64,000 nt of DNA from Cardiocondyla obscurior (GCF_019399895.1 NC_091881.1:2606501-2670500), one strand, 5' to 3'; numbered from the stretch's first letter, positions 38,055 to 50,400 are shown. A program made the numbers and translations. Notes: generated from the letters alone by a model not told the origin.

Positions 38055-38410
38055 GTTTAGTATCTCGATCGTCTAGCACTGTCCAGCGCGGACCATGTTT
38101 ATAAATAGATATCTAAACGTTTTTCGCCGCGTACTAGTCTACTGTTTTTGTTCTGACCTGACGCAACGTTCGCTTGACTGCCGAATTCGCCGGGCAAGCC
38201 GATTCTTGCTGCCCGCTGCCCGCGCGTCCTCCACCCTGCGAACTTGAAGCGTGAGGTCTGCCGGCCGATGTAAACACACGCACGTACTCACACTACCGGG
38301 GCGGTCTCGACAATTGCATAAGATCAGTTTGCGTAGTAGACTAGTACGCGACGAAAAACGTTTAGATATCTCAGTGCTGAACAGTTTTGCTAGACAGCCA
38401 CGAGATAAAC
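38055..38410. mobile_element. 356-bp inverted-repeat element (MITE- or foldback-like)
   Basis: The arms 38108-38143 and 38335-38370 are inverted repeats matching at 35 of 36 bases (core CTAAACGTTTTTCG...CGCGTACTAGTCTACT). Outside them the similarity continues with gaps toward 38055 and 38410 (GTTTA...TCTCG...GTCTAGCA). The 191-base middle is GC-rich and codes nothing recognisable. No clear target-site duplication was found; the left side abuts an A-run. A short non-autonomous DNA element is the simplest reading. Confidence 0.55.
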
Positions 38411-39123
38411 CACGAATTAGTTAGCTAATTATTAGGTAACGGTGGGAATTAATTTACAACTCGGGAACGGAGAAAATTTATCATCGAATTAATCAGCCAC
38501 GTTGTACGATTTTTCTTTGGACCGAGACAGTATTACTCGCCTATTTAATTAAGAGACTTCTCGTCGCTTTATTTTTATACTATTCTTTTTTTTTTTCTTT
38601 CTTTTTTGTAAAAAAAAAAAAATAACTTCTAGGATTTTCCTATCGTTTTGTCTGTAAACTAGTACGCGAATAAGATTTTTTTTTATCTTGTGGACTTTGA
38701 AATATGCAGATGTTGGTAACGTTTATGCATGCGCGCGGCGGCCAGGTTCTTTGTCTTGTAAATAAGGGAGCATTCCGTCTCTACTCTACGCGAAGCAAGA
38801 CCCGACCTCACCTCGTCTCGTGCCCTTACGCCCCTTCGTCTCTTCGCAACGACAATCTCCCTACTCTCAATATTTCTCGAGCTATCATATATTTGCTTAT
38901 TCTCTTTTCCGCTATCAGACAATCCAGTATCGCGGTCCGTTTCTTTTTCTTCCTATTCGCTCTTTACTTCGCGCCTAATATATATCTTTCTCTTCTCCAA
39001 TCGTAATTTCTGCGTTATCTAATCTGTTTTTTTTTTTTTAACTAAAAAAAACCATGCACGTAGCGCGCGCTATTTTTTAATAAACCCCAATTCCAAACTA
39101 CGAAAAAAAGTCATGCGACTTAC

Positions 39124-39372
39124 CAATCTGCATGAGCGTCAGCGGAGTTGTTGAGTTCTGCCGGTGACTGTAACATAAAATAAAATATATTAATTTAGAC
39201 ATGTTGCTATTTAAATTAATGTAAAGATAAAGTTTAATTTTTTTTAAGATTTTTTAAAAAAGAAAAAAATTTATATTTACCTAAAAGTTGCTCCGCCGAT
39301 GCAGGATGCCTATCCGAGGCCTGCTCCTCCTCTCAGATGGGACGTGTCGAGTCTTCCTTCTTTTTAGAGACG
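39124..39372 (-). repeat. Second copy of the exon-like repeat
   Basis: On the minus strand this copy has an acceptor-like TTTGTAG near 39373, a segment ending at 39281 with donor GGTAAATA, then acceptor TTTATGTTACAG and a segment 39167-39124 with donor GGTAAGTCG. The part 39287-39337 is 86% identical (44 of 51) to 3246-3296. One frame of the first segment stays open (SERRSRPRIGILHRRSNF) up to a stop at its donor. The relation to the first copy shows a dispersed element with conserved splice signals. Confidence 0.4.
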
Positions 39373-42300
39373 CTACAAATAATGAAAAATAAAAAATTAC
39401 CATTACAACAAGCTACTAGTTTTTTCGCGCCGGTACACGTACATTTCTAATTAGTTTCACCCTTCAATCTATATTGCGTGTATTTAATTTAAAAAAAGAA
39501 AAAGAAAATTAAAGAGGTAAAGAGCAAGTAGAACGTCAGATAAAAGAAGAAAATGAACTAATAATGGAAATGAAAAGACAAGAGAGAGCGAGATGTGAAA
39601 AGAGTAGAGGTATGACCAATCTCAGCGTTTCGTTTCCCCGAGGCTTCGCTATTGATCCGCTTAATTTTTTTATTTCTCAGGTCTTCATGCCTCCTCTTTC
39701 TCGTTTTCTCCTTTATCTAATTTTTTGTTCTCGCGATAATCGTGTCCCTTTCATATTTTTCGCATCTCCTTTCAATTTTTACAGAAAATATTATTGATAA
39801 AGTTTTAACAATTACTAAAATTTGTCGAAGAAAATACACAGGGCGATAATTTTTGTTTTCCTTCTTTTCACACTACTTTACCGTTTCCGCTCTTATTTTT
39901 CGCCGCGGCGGTGCAGCTTCTGAACCTGCGCTACTGGTTTCCGGAAACCGGATGGGCAAAATTCACGACAATAAGGTTTAATAGAGCGAAATAGACGAAT
40001 TCGCTCGCGGGGTTGGGCGAGAGAGGCTACAAGAAGCGGTTAAAAAAAAAAAAAAAAAGGAACTCTCGAGCGCCGGGTGAGCTAAAATCGACTTGGATAG
40101 AAGCAGGAAGAGAGCGGAGCGGACAAATGAAAGAAGGAGGAGAGAAGGAAAGAGAATATCGCAGTACACGGAACATCGGGAACCTGAGTTGTTCGAGAAT
40201 AAAAGAGTAATTTTCCGGATGGTGAGATGCCGATAATGGGGTTGCAGACTGCCGAGTCAACTGGAAAGTGATTAAGCACACATGACGGAATCCACGAACT
40301 CGTCAGGATATTACGAGGCACCCCTTTCCGCTATCCTCCTTCTTCTCTTCCAGTTCTCTCATTCGCATCTTGGTTCTTCGTTACCTTTCCTCTCTATTTC
40401 TCCTGTGTTTTCCACCCCTTCATCTACACACGCTTTTTTTTTCTTTTCTACTAGCTTTTTTTTTTTTAATGTACTCTCAATTCCCAGCTCTCTCGAGCAT
40501 CGCATTAGACGACTAGAAGAGCCTTCTTATTTTATGGAGTGAGTTTTTCGATCTAACCAGCATTGATGAACGGCCTGATCTTTAGTTTTTTCTTTATCGT
40601 TAATCTATCAAGTTTTAAGTTTAGTAAATTTGTCTTTTTATTGTAATTATGATAATTATATCATCACAAGTATGATCATAAGCCTCGAGCTTTTTTATAG
40701 CGGCGAGTGACAAAAGTCAAAAAGTAAATAATAAATTTATTAATGAATTATTAATGATAATCCGAGTGTTTGCGTGTACATAATGTGCACAGTATGTTTC
40801 ATGATTTATATTTAAAGCGACGCAGACAGACATATCGTATTGCACACGGCACATAAATTCGCGCGCAAGATAAAATATCGGACTATTACTTTTACGTGGG
40901 ATTAAATTTCGTTTCGGCAGCCATTGTTTTCACGGGCTCGAGTGTGCTTCGTTATTCAAATGAGATTAAAAGCCCGGGGCCGAGTGGGAGCCGGTCTCGT
41001 TACAGTCGAGTGGCTAATCGTCGTTATGCGAAGATCGAAAGTAGCTCCATTGTGCAAAAAAAAAAAAAAGCTCCAGCATTCGCGAGTTTTACATACGTCG
41101 CGAATTTTATTTTTTTCCGTCGGTGCTCCAAATAACGTTACAAAATGAAAGTAACGCGATTTACCAAAAGATAAGTTCAATCTTCTCGACGAAGATGAGA
41201 AATAATATACAAAATAAAACATTGTGTTCAATTAATTCAATTATTTAAAGAGTGAGTTTGATCTTTGAGTTTTACGTTCGAGGCACGGCTTAAATGTGAT
41301 CGATTTGCAAGTAACCGGGATCAGAATACGTCTTACGATCGTACGGGGCCGTGATTTGTTTTTGCATAAGCGCGCTTCGTTATTTGAACGCAAACGGCGT
41401 TCCGGAAACGGAAGTCCTAGGCTCTTTACGGTCGATCAGTCGACAGTCATTACGGAGCTGGAGGGATTGAGAGTGGCCCTATCCGGGGAAAACCACGCGT
41501 TGACCGATTTCAGCACGCGCGAGGGGACGGTAGAGAGAAGAGCCGGGGATTGTCACGGGGAATATGCCTTCGGGACATGCTCGCCCGCAAAACGCAAAAA
41601 GGAACGGGGATGGAAACAGGCTGGAGTGTCTGCGCAATCCGTTCGCGTATACCATGTCGAATGGCACAGAGAAAGAGAAAAAGAGACGGTGATAATGAGA
41701 GAAAGAGAGGAGGGAGAAGGAGAGAGACGTATTGGCCTCGTCAAGCGGTTTCAAGCTTGCCGATATTCCGGGCGCTTCTCGTCGACCCTTATGAAGCCAA
41801 TTACACTTCGCCTCGCCAAAGGCACCCCACTTATATCGGCGCCCAACATTTCCCGGGTTCTCTTGAAGCCGTGATCGGTTCCACGGCACGTACCAGTTAC
41901 ATTAGATACCGATGTAAAAGCGAGATACACCCTGTCCGCTATTCAACCCGCGATAGCCATCTATACGTACAATTTTGCAATTTGTTATTCGAATAATTTC
42001 GAACCTGCGGCTCACCGTTATATATTTAATATAAAAAATAGAATAAAAGAGAGAAAAAATAATTCGCGACGTCTTAAATTATTACAGTTAATTAATTTGC
42101 GTTTTCAAGGCTTCGGAAAATTTCCATTAAAATATTTTATACACGTTTGTCGTAAATGTAATGCAGATTTGACCGATCGCAAGTATGTAAAAACTGGAAT
42201 TGACGCCGATATTCGTTTGTCTGCTCGTCCAGGATAAATTACGCGGCGTTAAATTTCAACAATGACGGTTCTCCGGACGACGATAGCGTGTGTATTTCAC

Positions 42301-43060
42301 TACGTGTCGGGTGCTGGTTACAGAGGGTGCGGCCGCGCACGCTGATCAATGTCCGTTCTCTCTCGCCGCGAAAGAGAGAAAACTTGACCTCCGTCCTTTC
42401 GAGTGTTTGTAGTGCAAACTCGTGTGATATATTAAAAGTATAGTTTTCTCTTTTCTCGTTTGATCGCGCGCTTCTTTGATCTCGTCGTGATAATATTTAC
42501 CCCTTACACATTAATGCACGCCTATGTAAAGATATTCATCAGTGCACGTTGCGACAACGCAACGTTGCAGCAATATTAATAATAATGTAGTGATAACTCT
42601 GACAATTTACAATAACATACTGATAATAATTAAGAAGGAGCTGTTTGTGGCAAAATAATGAGATATTATTTTTGAAATTTTATCCTACATTTTTTTTCTT
42701 TTTTTTTTTGTTAATAATAAGAGAAAAAAGAATTTTCGTATATAAAAAGACTTTTCTTTAATTAATGGTCATTAAAACAATGCATTCTGCAATGAAAAAT
42801 TTTCTTGTGTTGTGACGTACGGATACGGAAAGCTCGGTGCATCCGCTCATTACCGGCTCGGGTCTTTCACGATCTCGCCGCGATTAAATTGAACGTTATC
42901 ATTTAGTGACCGTAAAATTGGTCACGCTGCCGGTTAATGATCAAGAGACACGGTAGATTGGACGCGTAAAGTGTACGCGAGACAACCGCGTATATCATTT
43001 ACGCCGGGCTGGCGACTGTCGGGATTATCGTATTTAAATAACGGCTTGCGCCGTTCTTGG

Positions 43061-43148
43061 CGATCGTCACAAGAAATAATTACTTCGCGGCGTACGCCGC
43101 GGTGGAACGCGAGCTACGACTCTTGTCGTAATTTCCTCGAGCGAACGT
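43061..43148 (+). repeat. Duplicated ~90-bp segment, left copy
   Basis: GATCGTCACAAGAAATAAT...GCGGTGGAACGCGAGCTACGA...TTTCCTCGAG lines up, with few gaps, with 44507-44600. It sits just before the 200-bp tandem array, so the array and some flank lie between two direct copies. Confidence 0.6.
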
Positions 43149-43213
43149 GTCGTCTGAATTTGCCATGGCAAGTATCCCGGCGTCGCGAGACGCTTGCCCG
43201 CATTAATTCGTTC

Positions 43214-43808
43214 GAGGAAATTACGGCAACGAGAGTCGGAGCTTGTGCGCCATCATTTTAGAACAATGACGACTTACCATTGACTGCTCTCGCTCGCTCG
43301 CTCGCTCGAGTCCTGGTGGACGAATCCGTCGAATCGAGATGACCAACGGCGACGATCGGGACTCCGTGCGGGATGAATCGTAACACAATTTGCAACAGAA
43401 AACTATAGAAAGCTTTAGATTTACGGCGACGAAAGTCAAAGCATCTCGCGCACTATCGTTCTAGAATAATGACGACTCACCATTGTTCACTCGCTCGCCC
43501 GACTCCTGGTGGACGAATCCGACGAATCAAGGTGACCAACGGCGACGATCGAAACACCGTGCGGGATGAATCGCAACACAACTTGCAACAGAAAACTATA
43601 GCAAGCTTTAGATTTACGGCGACGAAGGTCAAAGCATCTCGCGCACTATCGTTCTAGAACAATGACGACTTACCACTGTTCACTTGCTCGCTCGAGTTCC
43701 GGTGGACGAATCCGACGAATCGAGGCGACTTAACGGCGACGATCAGTACATTGCGAACAATGAATCGCGTCGAGGCTCGCAACAGAAGGCTACAGAAAAC
43801 TTTGAGAA
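43214..43808. repeat. Tandem repeat, unit about 193-203 bp, three copies plus a partial
   Basis: Copies begin at 43261, 43464 and 43657 with GAACAATGACGACTTACC or a close variant. Each contains a CTCG run, CTGGTGGACGAATCC, CAACGGCGACGATC, GGGATGAATCG, TTGCAACAGAAAACTATAG and TTTACGGCGACGAA in the same order. A degenerate piece precedes the first copy (from 43214) and the third fades out near 43808. No coding frame runs through all copies. On the minus strand each unit start reads as a splice-donor-like GGTAAGTCG or GGTGAGTCG. Confidence 0.9.
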
Positions 43809-44506
43809 ATGCGCGAACGCCCGCGTTCCGGTATAATCCTCACAATTATTACGACTTCGCGCCTTCCCCATCCCACTGGTATCGAAGATGCTCACGCAAT
43901 GGTCAAGATGTCGTTACTTGTCTATCATGGTCCCGCGATTTTTACGTTAACGCTATGACCCGCCGAGATGTCGCCAGGTGGGCCATTACCGCGGAGACAG
44001 TGAGCTAGTTTCATTACGGACGCTGGAGTGAACTGAGAGCACGACTGGAGGATGCGTGGAGGGAAGACTCGACTGCCTGCGTCGAAATAATATTCAAGTA
44101 GTAAAATATTCATCCGCATTATTACCGTAGTCGCCAAAAATCACTGCCTATGGCCTTGGGTGCGCAAGACTGTGTGTAGCGGTTAATAAACAATATCATG
44201 ACTTTGGAGCGTCGCGACCGAGTGAGCCGAGTTCAGTTGCGCGAGCAAGCGATTTCCCCCACCACTCGCATTACTACGTTCAGTACATTCGTTCGGAAGT
44301 CGTTCGTTGTAGCGGCAGGCAGCGAGGCAGGCCTGATCGGCAAGCCTGGTAGACGGCGAGACAGGTAAAAAAACGACGGCACGCAGAGCGCAATTGTTCT
44401 CTACGAATTCTTAAGCGATTCTCTCTGCATTTAGCGACCACCGGGATCACAGGTTCGTGCCGTTCAATTGTACTTACTCGACCGATTGCCTGCGAACGTT
44501 CTCGAT

Positions 44507-44600
44507 GATCGTCGCAAGAAAATAATCATCTCGCGGTGCACCGTCGCGGTGGAACGCACGCAAGCTACGATCCTCGTCGCCATGATTCCCTCGGAGGCTT
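44507..44600 (+). repeat. Duplicated ~90-bp segment, right copy
   Basis: GATCGTCGCAAGAAAATAAT...GCGGTGGAACGCACGCAAGCTACGA...TTCCCTCGGAG, the partner of 43061-43148, in direct orientation and about 170 bases before the pan exon at 44769. Confidence 0.6.
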
Positions 44601-44768
44601 CAGTGAAATGTAAATTGTGAATTTGAGAGCCGGCGAAAAATGTTTGCGGGAAAAGTCAGAAATCATTGTCTCAAAGTTCTATGTGAGGAAAAAATTTGAG
44701 TGTACGCTATTAATTGGCTATTTGCATCGGCATCGAATGATAATGTTCCGTTTCTCTTTTTGTTACAG

Positions 44769-44856
44769 GTCTTACGAGAGCACCAATGTACCCGTTTTCG
44801 ACGGGCCAGTACGCCTACCCCATGCTTAGTCCGGAAATGACGCAAGTCGCTTCCTG
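44769..44856 (+). CDS. pan: pan exon: central region (YPFSTGQYAYPMLSPEM)
   Basis: Internal exon of 88 bases. With the G from the preceding exon it reads GLTRAPMYPFSTGQYAYP and MLSPEMTQVASW, a signature block of insect and vertebrate TCFs (the family shows YPF..GQYPYPML..EM.QVASW). Acceptor TTTTTGTTACAG, donor GGTGAGTG. The Trp codon is split TG|G across the junction with the exon at 47095, which confirms the phase. No known enzymatic motif; it lies in the proline- and tyrosine-rich linker between the beta-catenin-binding end and the HMG box. Confidence 0.95.
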
Positions 44857-46744
44857 GTGAGTGAAAAAATATTATTAAAATAATTAATTTTGGGCCGAAT
44901 TTTCCCCCCTTTTTTTTCTGTCATATGTATATAAAAACTTTACAGTTTGACAAAGGTCTCAATTTAATTTAATACGATTTTGTACATGTTATTTTGCGAT
45001 TGGTTGCATTATACAATGCAACGTAATATTATTTCAATTTTAATGACACATATTCGACTGAATATATGCGACGAGAACGATATTTAATTTTGCGACGTAA
45101 ACGTGTGCGGCGTCCGTAGAGCAAGAATCGTTTTACATTTTAGCGCACCCACGTATGCACGTACAGCGCGTTAGATTATATTTTATATTAATTACGCGTT
45201 AAATAATTGATTTGTGTTTCACAGTAACGCAAATGAAAAGTAATGGAGAGCATCGGATTTCGATCGCGCGCCGAAGCGATTCTTGGCGAATTTAAATCGG
45301 CCCCGACACTCAACACAGATCGCATATCGCGAGCTGCGCACAAAGGCCACTAAATATTCATTTCAAAAGTATCAGCCATATTCGCGGAAAACGTTACGTG
45401 ACGAGCCACTTCTCAATAAATTTTTCGCTTTAGAGTAAACTCCTTTAATGCAAAGTGCGCGAATTTGCATGACAAACGTTGTCAGGTTTTCTCTGATTCT
45501 AAATGTGCTCGCTGATCTTGTTAAATATCTTCTCGTTAGCAACGATTCTCGAATCCCGTGATTCTTAAAGGTGCCTTTTTTTCAGCGGCGTTTTATCTCC
45601 TCCTCGATATGAATCGCGAGATTATCGTAGATCTACGGGAGCGCAACGCCTAGGTAATCGCGGCATTATTCGCGTCATTCCGGTTCGGTTTTCCGAACAA
45701 ATCTGGACATTGAATAGGTGTGGGCTGTGCCCTGGTCAGTCGACCTCTCAGTTCCGCCCTATTACATCGGATACGGAACTTCGCCTCATCTTTGTGGTCC
45801 TCGTGGACGTCACCCTCTTTTCGCGACAGGTCCTTACGATCAGGTTTTCGAGGCTCTCCCCTGCTCGTTATTTGCTTTACGCCCGAGTCGTCCCAAATTG
45901 CGATTTTCCACGGATGATTAGGCTCCTTCTTCTCAATTAGAAGGACCTTGCAGCATCCTTGCCTGCCCGAGGCGAGCTCGGGACGTGGAAAAACTGTTGG
46001 ACGTTGATATCGCGCGCACGGAATTTAGCTCTCGCGGTTTACAAGGGATGCCGACCGCCCTCGAAATGAAAAGAGAGTGGAGCGCGAAAGAAGGCCACTT
46101 GCAATAATGAGAAAGTCGGCGGCGTTTTTATTACGCGAAGTGCACGGAGTTCTGGCCTCCGCGGCTCTTGACAATAGAGAGACGCAAAACAGGCGCGTTC
46201 GCGACAAAACAAACTAATTATTCTTACGAGAAGCAGCTCGTATTATTAATCGCAATTAATTAACTGTATTGCTTGTTGCAGCGGTTTTTTTTTACACTAA
46301 GAACAATCGATTATTTAGTTAAAAATGAAACTGAAATGTAGCGTTGGTTAGAAAAATTGATTTTTATTTTATTTTATTTTTTTTTATTAATTCGTGAAAG
46401 CTGAATATTTTGTGAATTCAGGTTTTTTGTTGAATACATTATACGATAAATATTATCAGATAGATAAAATTTGGTGTACGTGCCGATAAAACATTCCCTG
46501 TTTAACTTTTTCAAAAATTTTCTGCCACAGACAGATAAAACAGTCGATGATATAAATGGTCCGTGAAACAAACGGGTTAAATCAGTTTTTTTGGCAGTTA
46601 TTCAATAACACTCAAATATCGAGAGTATTTTATTTGCAAAAATTTTGTCGCAGGAACACTCCTGGCAAAGTGATTGGTCGATTGCTTGGTTAAAGTATAA
46701 CTGAAATCTAGCGATGGTTACAAAGATTGATTTTTATTTTATTA

Positions 46745-46779
<35 letters not shown>

Positions 46780-47094
46780 TCAATCCGGAAAGCCGAATAT
46801 TTTATGATTTTTATTTCTTCCATTAAATACATAATACGACGAGTATTATGAGACCGATAAAATTTCACGTACGTACTGTTGAAACAATCCCTATTTATCT
46901 ACCTCAAAAATTTTACCCCGTAGACAGGTAAACAGTCGGTGACAAATGGTTCGTGGAACAAACGGGTTAAATCAGATTTTTAGACGATCATTCCATAGCG
47001 CTCAAATATATCGAGGGGATATTTTAATTGTGAACATTTTTGCCTCGAAAACACTCGTGGTGACGATAAAAACTTACAAAATGAATATTTTCAG
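44857..47094 (+). other. pan: pan intron (2.2 kb)
   Basis: No coding evidence beyond short chance frames. Its 3' half consists of a 370-base tandem duplication (46329-47065), listed separately, that ends about 30 bases before the acceptor ATTTTCAG. Confidence 0.85.
46329..47065 (+). repeat. pan: 370-bp tandem duplication in a pan intron
   Basis: Copy 1 begins at 46329 (AACTGAAATGTAGCGTTGGTTA) and copy 2 at 46699 (AACTGAAATCTAGCGATGGTTA). Order and spacing of shared blocks are kept: TTGATTTTTATTTTAT, AAAGC(T/C)GAATATTTT, a GACAG(A/G)TAAA...CAGTCG block, GAACAAACGGGTTAAATCAG-like sequence, CTCAAATAT...CGAG and (A/G)AACACTC. Copies are clearly diverged, so the duplication is not recent. The second copy ends about 30 bases before the acceptor of the exon at 47095. 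Confidence 0.85.
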
Positions 47095-47190
47095 GCACAC
47101 ACCGAGCATGTACCCCATCTCGCCGGCGAACGCTGGCTTCCGAAGCCCTTATCCTACAAGTTTACCCATTACGAGTTCTAGTTTACCAAG
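47095..47190 (+). CDS. pan: pan exon: central region (HTPSMYPISPANAGFRSPYP)
   Basis: Internal exon of 96 bases giving WHTPSMYPISPANAGFRSPY and PTSLPITSSSLP, followed by a split Ser codon (AG|T). The WHTPSxY and GFRxPYPxxLPI motifs are strongly conserved in TCF7L2 and Drosophila pan. Acceptor ATTTTCAG, donor AAGGTTAGT. The exon continues in frame into 47350-47487 after a very short intron of 159 bases. Confidence 0.95.
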
Positions 47191-47349
47191 GTTAGTAAAA
47201 GTATTTTAAAAAAGTATATATGATAATTATAAATAAAAATCTTAAATAAAAAATACGAATAAGCTAATATTTTCTTTTGCTTTTAACAAGCTTCTCTCTT
47301 TTTTTTTTTTAATGTATTTCTGAGATTAAATTGCGTTTTGATTTTGCAG

Positions 47350-47487
47350 TGATCTCTACCGGTTTTCACCGACGGGCCTTATGCCTCCGCATCCTGGTCT
47401 GAGTCCGCATGCACACGCTCTCGCGTCGCACGCATTGGTATCCTCGGCGCCGAAAGCGGATCACTCTACTCTAGACCACAATCACAG
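47350..47487 (+). CDS. pan: pan exon: central region (RFSPTGLMPPHPGLSPHAHA)
   Basis: Internal exon of 138 bases reading SDLYRFSPTGLMPPHPGL, SPHAHALASHALVSSAP and KADHSTLDHNHR. It resembles the TCF stretch of the form RFSP.LM..HPGL and leads toward the HMG box. Acceptor ATTTTGCAG, donor CACAGGTTCGTT (weaker, but GT). The final Arg codon is split AG|G and joins the linker exon at 51342 in frame, skipping the internal first exon at 50641. Read-through past 47487 opens a frame to 47572; without the splice this would replace the HMG box, so it is treated as intron. Confidence 0.92.
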
Positions 47488-50400
47488 GTTCGTTATCACT
47501 CTCTCAGCTTCGTATTGCTGGCGACATCTGAACAAGCAGCAACAAAGCCCGGCATCGATTATTCCCGTCTAGTACCCGGTATCCCTTGTTCCTCCACCCA
47601 GCTTGATAAACTCTGCGAGAGATTCACCGTGAAGTTCTTCAAACTTCGGATCTACTACTCGGTCGCGAAAGTTTTGAAATGTTTGGAGGAATATAACTTA
47701 CTGATTCGGAGTATCTGCATTTACGTTTGTAATCAAGTATCGTGATGTCGGCTGTTATATGTATATTTAGTATCAAAGAAGACGTACACATACATGGAAA
47801 ATATATACGGTGATAAGAGAGAATATTTCTAGTAGATGCAATGATCGAAGATTTACGCAATTGTGACAGTTTAATTAATTTAAAATGCGCGAAAGGAACA
47901 TTGCCAATCGACGAACTTTATTATCATTTCATGTGACTCGTTCGAACAGAATTTTGTGAAAATAATCTGACCATTGTTTTTGGACGTTACCTACTGAATG
48001 ACACTAAAATCTTGCGAGAATCTTCTTAACCGCGCGACGATTGTACGGTCACTCGATGGAATTGCGTAAGCGCCACGTGCGTAGCTTTGCTTTGGCGATC
48101 GATAACAATATCCGAATAACTGACAGCCGCGAAATGGGTACCAACAGCGCGTCTGCTGATAAGGAAGCGTCGTGTCGGGGGTGAAAACGGGAGTTGCGGC
48201 GCGAGGATCGTAGGGGGTAGCACGTCTCGGCTACCCCGGTATGTTCGGCGAACCCCCTCGTCGCGCGGCGCCCTTCGCTCCTTTGGTAGCTGGGTGTACA
48301 ACACTTATCGAGTGATTCTCTCTGCACAGCGTCTGCGCCTGTTATCCCGATGTTGGCGCCGTCGACGCTGCCGACGCCGACGGCAGTTATGTATTGATCA
48401 TTACCCTCTTAAACAAGATCTCTAATTTACATTAGTACTCGAACGATCTCCCGCCCCCGCGCCCGCGATCGCGTGCAACATACGAACTCTGCTCTCTCTC
48501 CCTTCCTTTCTCTCTCTCTCTCTCTCTTCCTTTGTCCGCATCACACGTAAGTGCGAAGCATTATGAAGGACCAGCTGAAGAGGCAATTGCTCGGTTTACC
48601 GGCAATGCGTTTACGACAGTGACGGCATTGTTTCCCAAAATCGCGTGAAACTGCACGCGCCTCGGTGTCGAATGCGGCCCGCGACCACATTGTTGTCACG
48701 TCAGTGATAAAGAGCACGCTAAAACCTGAAGCTGTTTGAAAGGGCAGATGGACGCCCTCGGCGCTCTGGAGCTGCATTTCTGGTGAATAAACCGCGCGAG
48801 AATGCTGCATTTTTCAGAAGCGGACAAGACGCATATTAGATTTTGGATACTACTCGAGGACGAGCGAGATCATTCCGCTGAACTTGAAGAGTCACCGTTA
48901 ATCGCACGGTGACCGAGTCACGCGTGGAATCGGACGTACGGAGATCATTTCGAGGAGGAACGCTGCCATAAATCGACTTTCCCTCTTCAGGAAATCAGCA
49001 AAGGCGAACTGACTCACGAGTGGAATTCCATCCCGTCAGACCGCCGCACCGCTGGCGAGTGGCAGCTGGACCAACCGGGGTGATTGGTAGTCGACGGCAG
49101 CGCCGCGCGACATCTCGCCAGAAAAGGAAGAGTCGTGGCACGTAGGAAAAGGAAGACCGGGAGAATGCGATATTCGCTGCGTCTCCCACTCCCACGCGCA
49201 CCCAGAATTGTAGAACCGGCTGATGGTAGGGTTGTCTCTATCGCCGCGAGGGCCATGAATCGCGATGATGCCACCCATCCATCCCCCCCGCGATGCCACC
49301 CTCGCGCAAACCCCCGCGCCACCGCTCCGCGTCCCCCCTGCTCGCGCAATTCCCCCGGCCACCCCCAGACTCGCCGATAATCAATCGTCGTAACACCGGT
49401 CGGTGGTGATTCCGCTGACGCCAGAAACGAACGCGTTTGGTAAAAATCGTGGCGGAAAGTGGGAGAGAAGCCCACGGTGGCATCGTGCGCGAGGGAGATC
49501 CGGCGCGAGGATACGCGTATACGTATCGCAGGGTGCGCGACGGGGGGGCAAAGCGGAGTTTCGGCGAGTTATCGTGCGTGCATTACGCGGACAGACGTCA
49601 CGGGGAAATCGAGACGAGTGGGTCGTTCGCGATGCAACGTGATACGAGCGCACTATAGTCGTCGGCGTCGGATGAGATAGACGGGGTGTTCGGTTGGTAT
49701 ACAGGAGGCAGCTCTCTCTGCTTGGCGGCGGCGGAGGCGGAAGGGTGAAGTGGGCGGGAAAGGGTGAAGAGAGAAAAGCCAGGAGATAGAGAAGGACGGC
49801 GAACGTGCGAGGGGAAGGAAAGAGAGCGAGGGAGAGAGATATGACGAATGGGTGACCGTGGGATGCCGCCCCTGGAGACATTTCACCGCACGAATCGCCG
49901 GGTGACGAAGTCGCGTCAACGACTGGCGCTGCCAAAGCGGAGGCGGGCGGGCAAGGGCGCGTAAATGTACGCAATCAACGGGACCTCGTAGGGATGACCG
50001 TGCCATCAGGCACGTCATACGTGCGGACAACGCGCGGCAAATACGACGGCGAGCACCACGTACGTCTCGGAGGCTTCCGGCGGAGCGAGGCTGCCGCGAG
50101 CGTCTGGCGAACCATCGCGGACGACGCGTAAGTGTCGTTGTGTGCGCCACCGCCGCGTACGTGCTGTTTACAACGCTCTGACTGAGTCCCGGTTTTTTTT
50201 CCGTCGCGCTTCTCACGCGCGTCCGCTGCCGCGGTGACCGCGGCTATGCGACGATGTGAACGAAAAGTGAAAAAATTGTCGGAGTGCTGCGGCTGGACCC
50301 CACCGACTTAGTTCGTTTGTGATGCCACGAATCACTGGCGATATCGTCTCGTCGAATTAATCACGACGGGGAACAGGATTAGTAGCGCGCGTGAGTGAGA

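Larger units (their letters stand above)
36710..44768 (+). other. pan: pan intron (~8.06 kb)
   Basis: This large intron holds no supported gene. It carries a 356-bp inverted-repeat element (38055-38410), a fragment of the exon-like repeat family (39124-39372), a roughly 200-bp tandem repeat (43214-43808) with a duplicated flank, and many A/T runs. ORFs such as 41296-41874 start at GTG, lack any family resemblance and show no splice-consistent ends, so they are left uncalled. Confidence 0.85.

Noticed and set aside
41296..41874. 192-codon plus-strand frame in the pan intron
   Set aside because: It begins at GTG, shows no recognisable domain, is overlapped by long minus-strand frames and has no splice-consistent context; it looks like chance in GC-rich sequence.
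47488..47745. Frames continuing past the exon ending at 47487
   Set aside because: They would replace the HMG box; the GT donor at 47488 and the exact phase match to 51342 argue for splicing.
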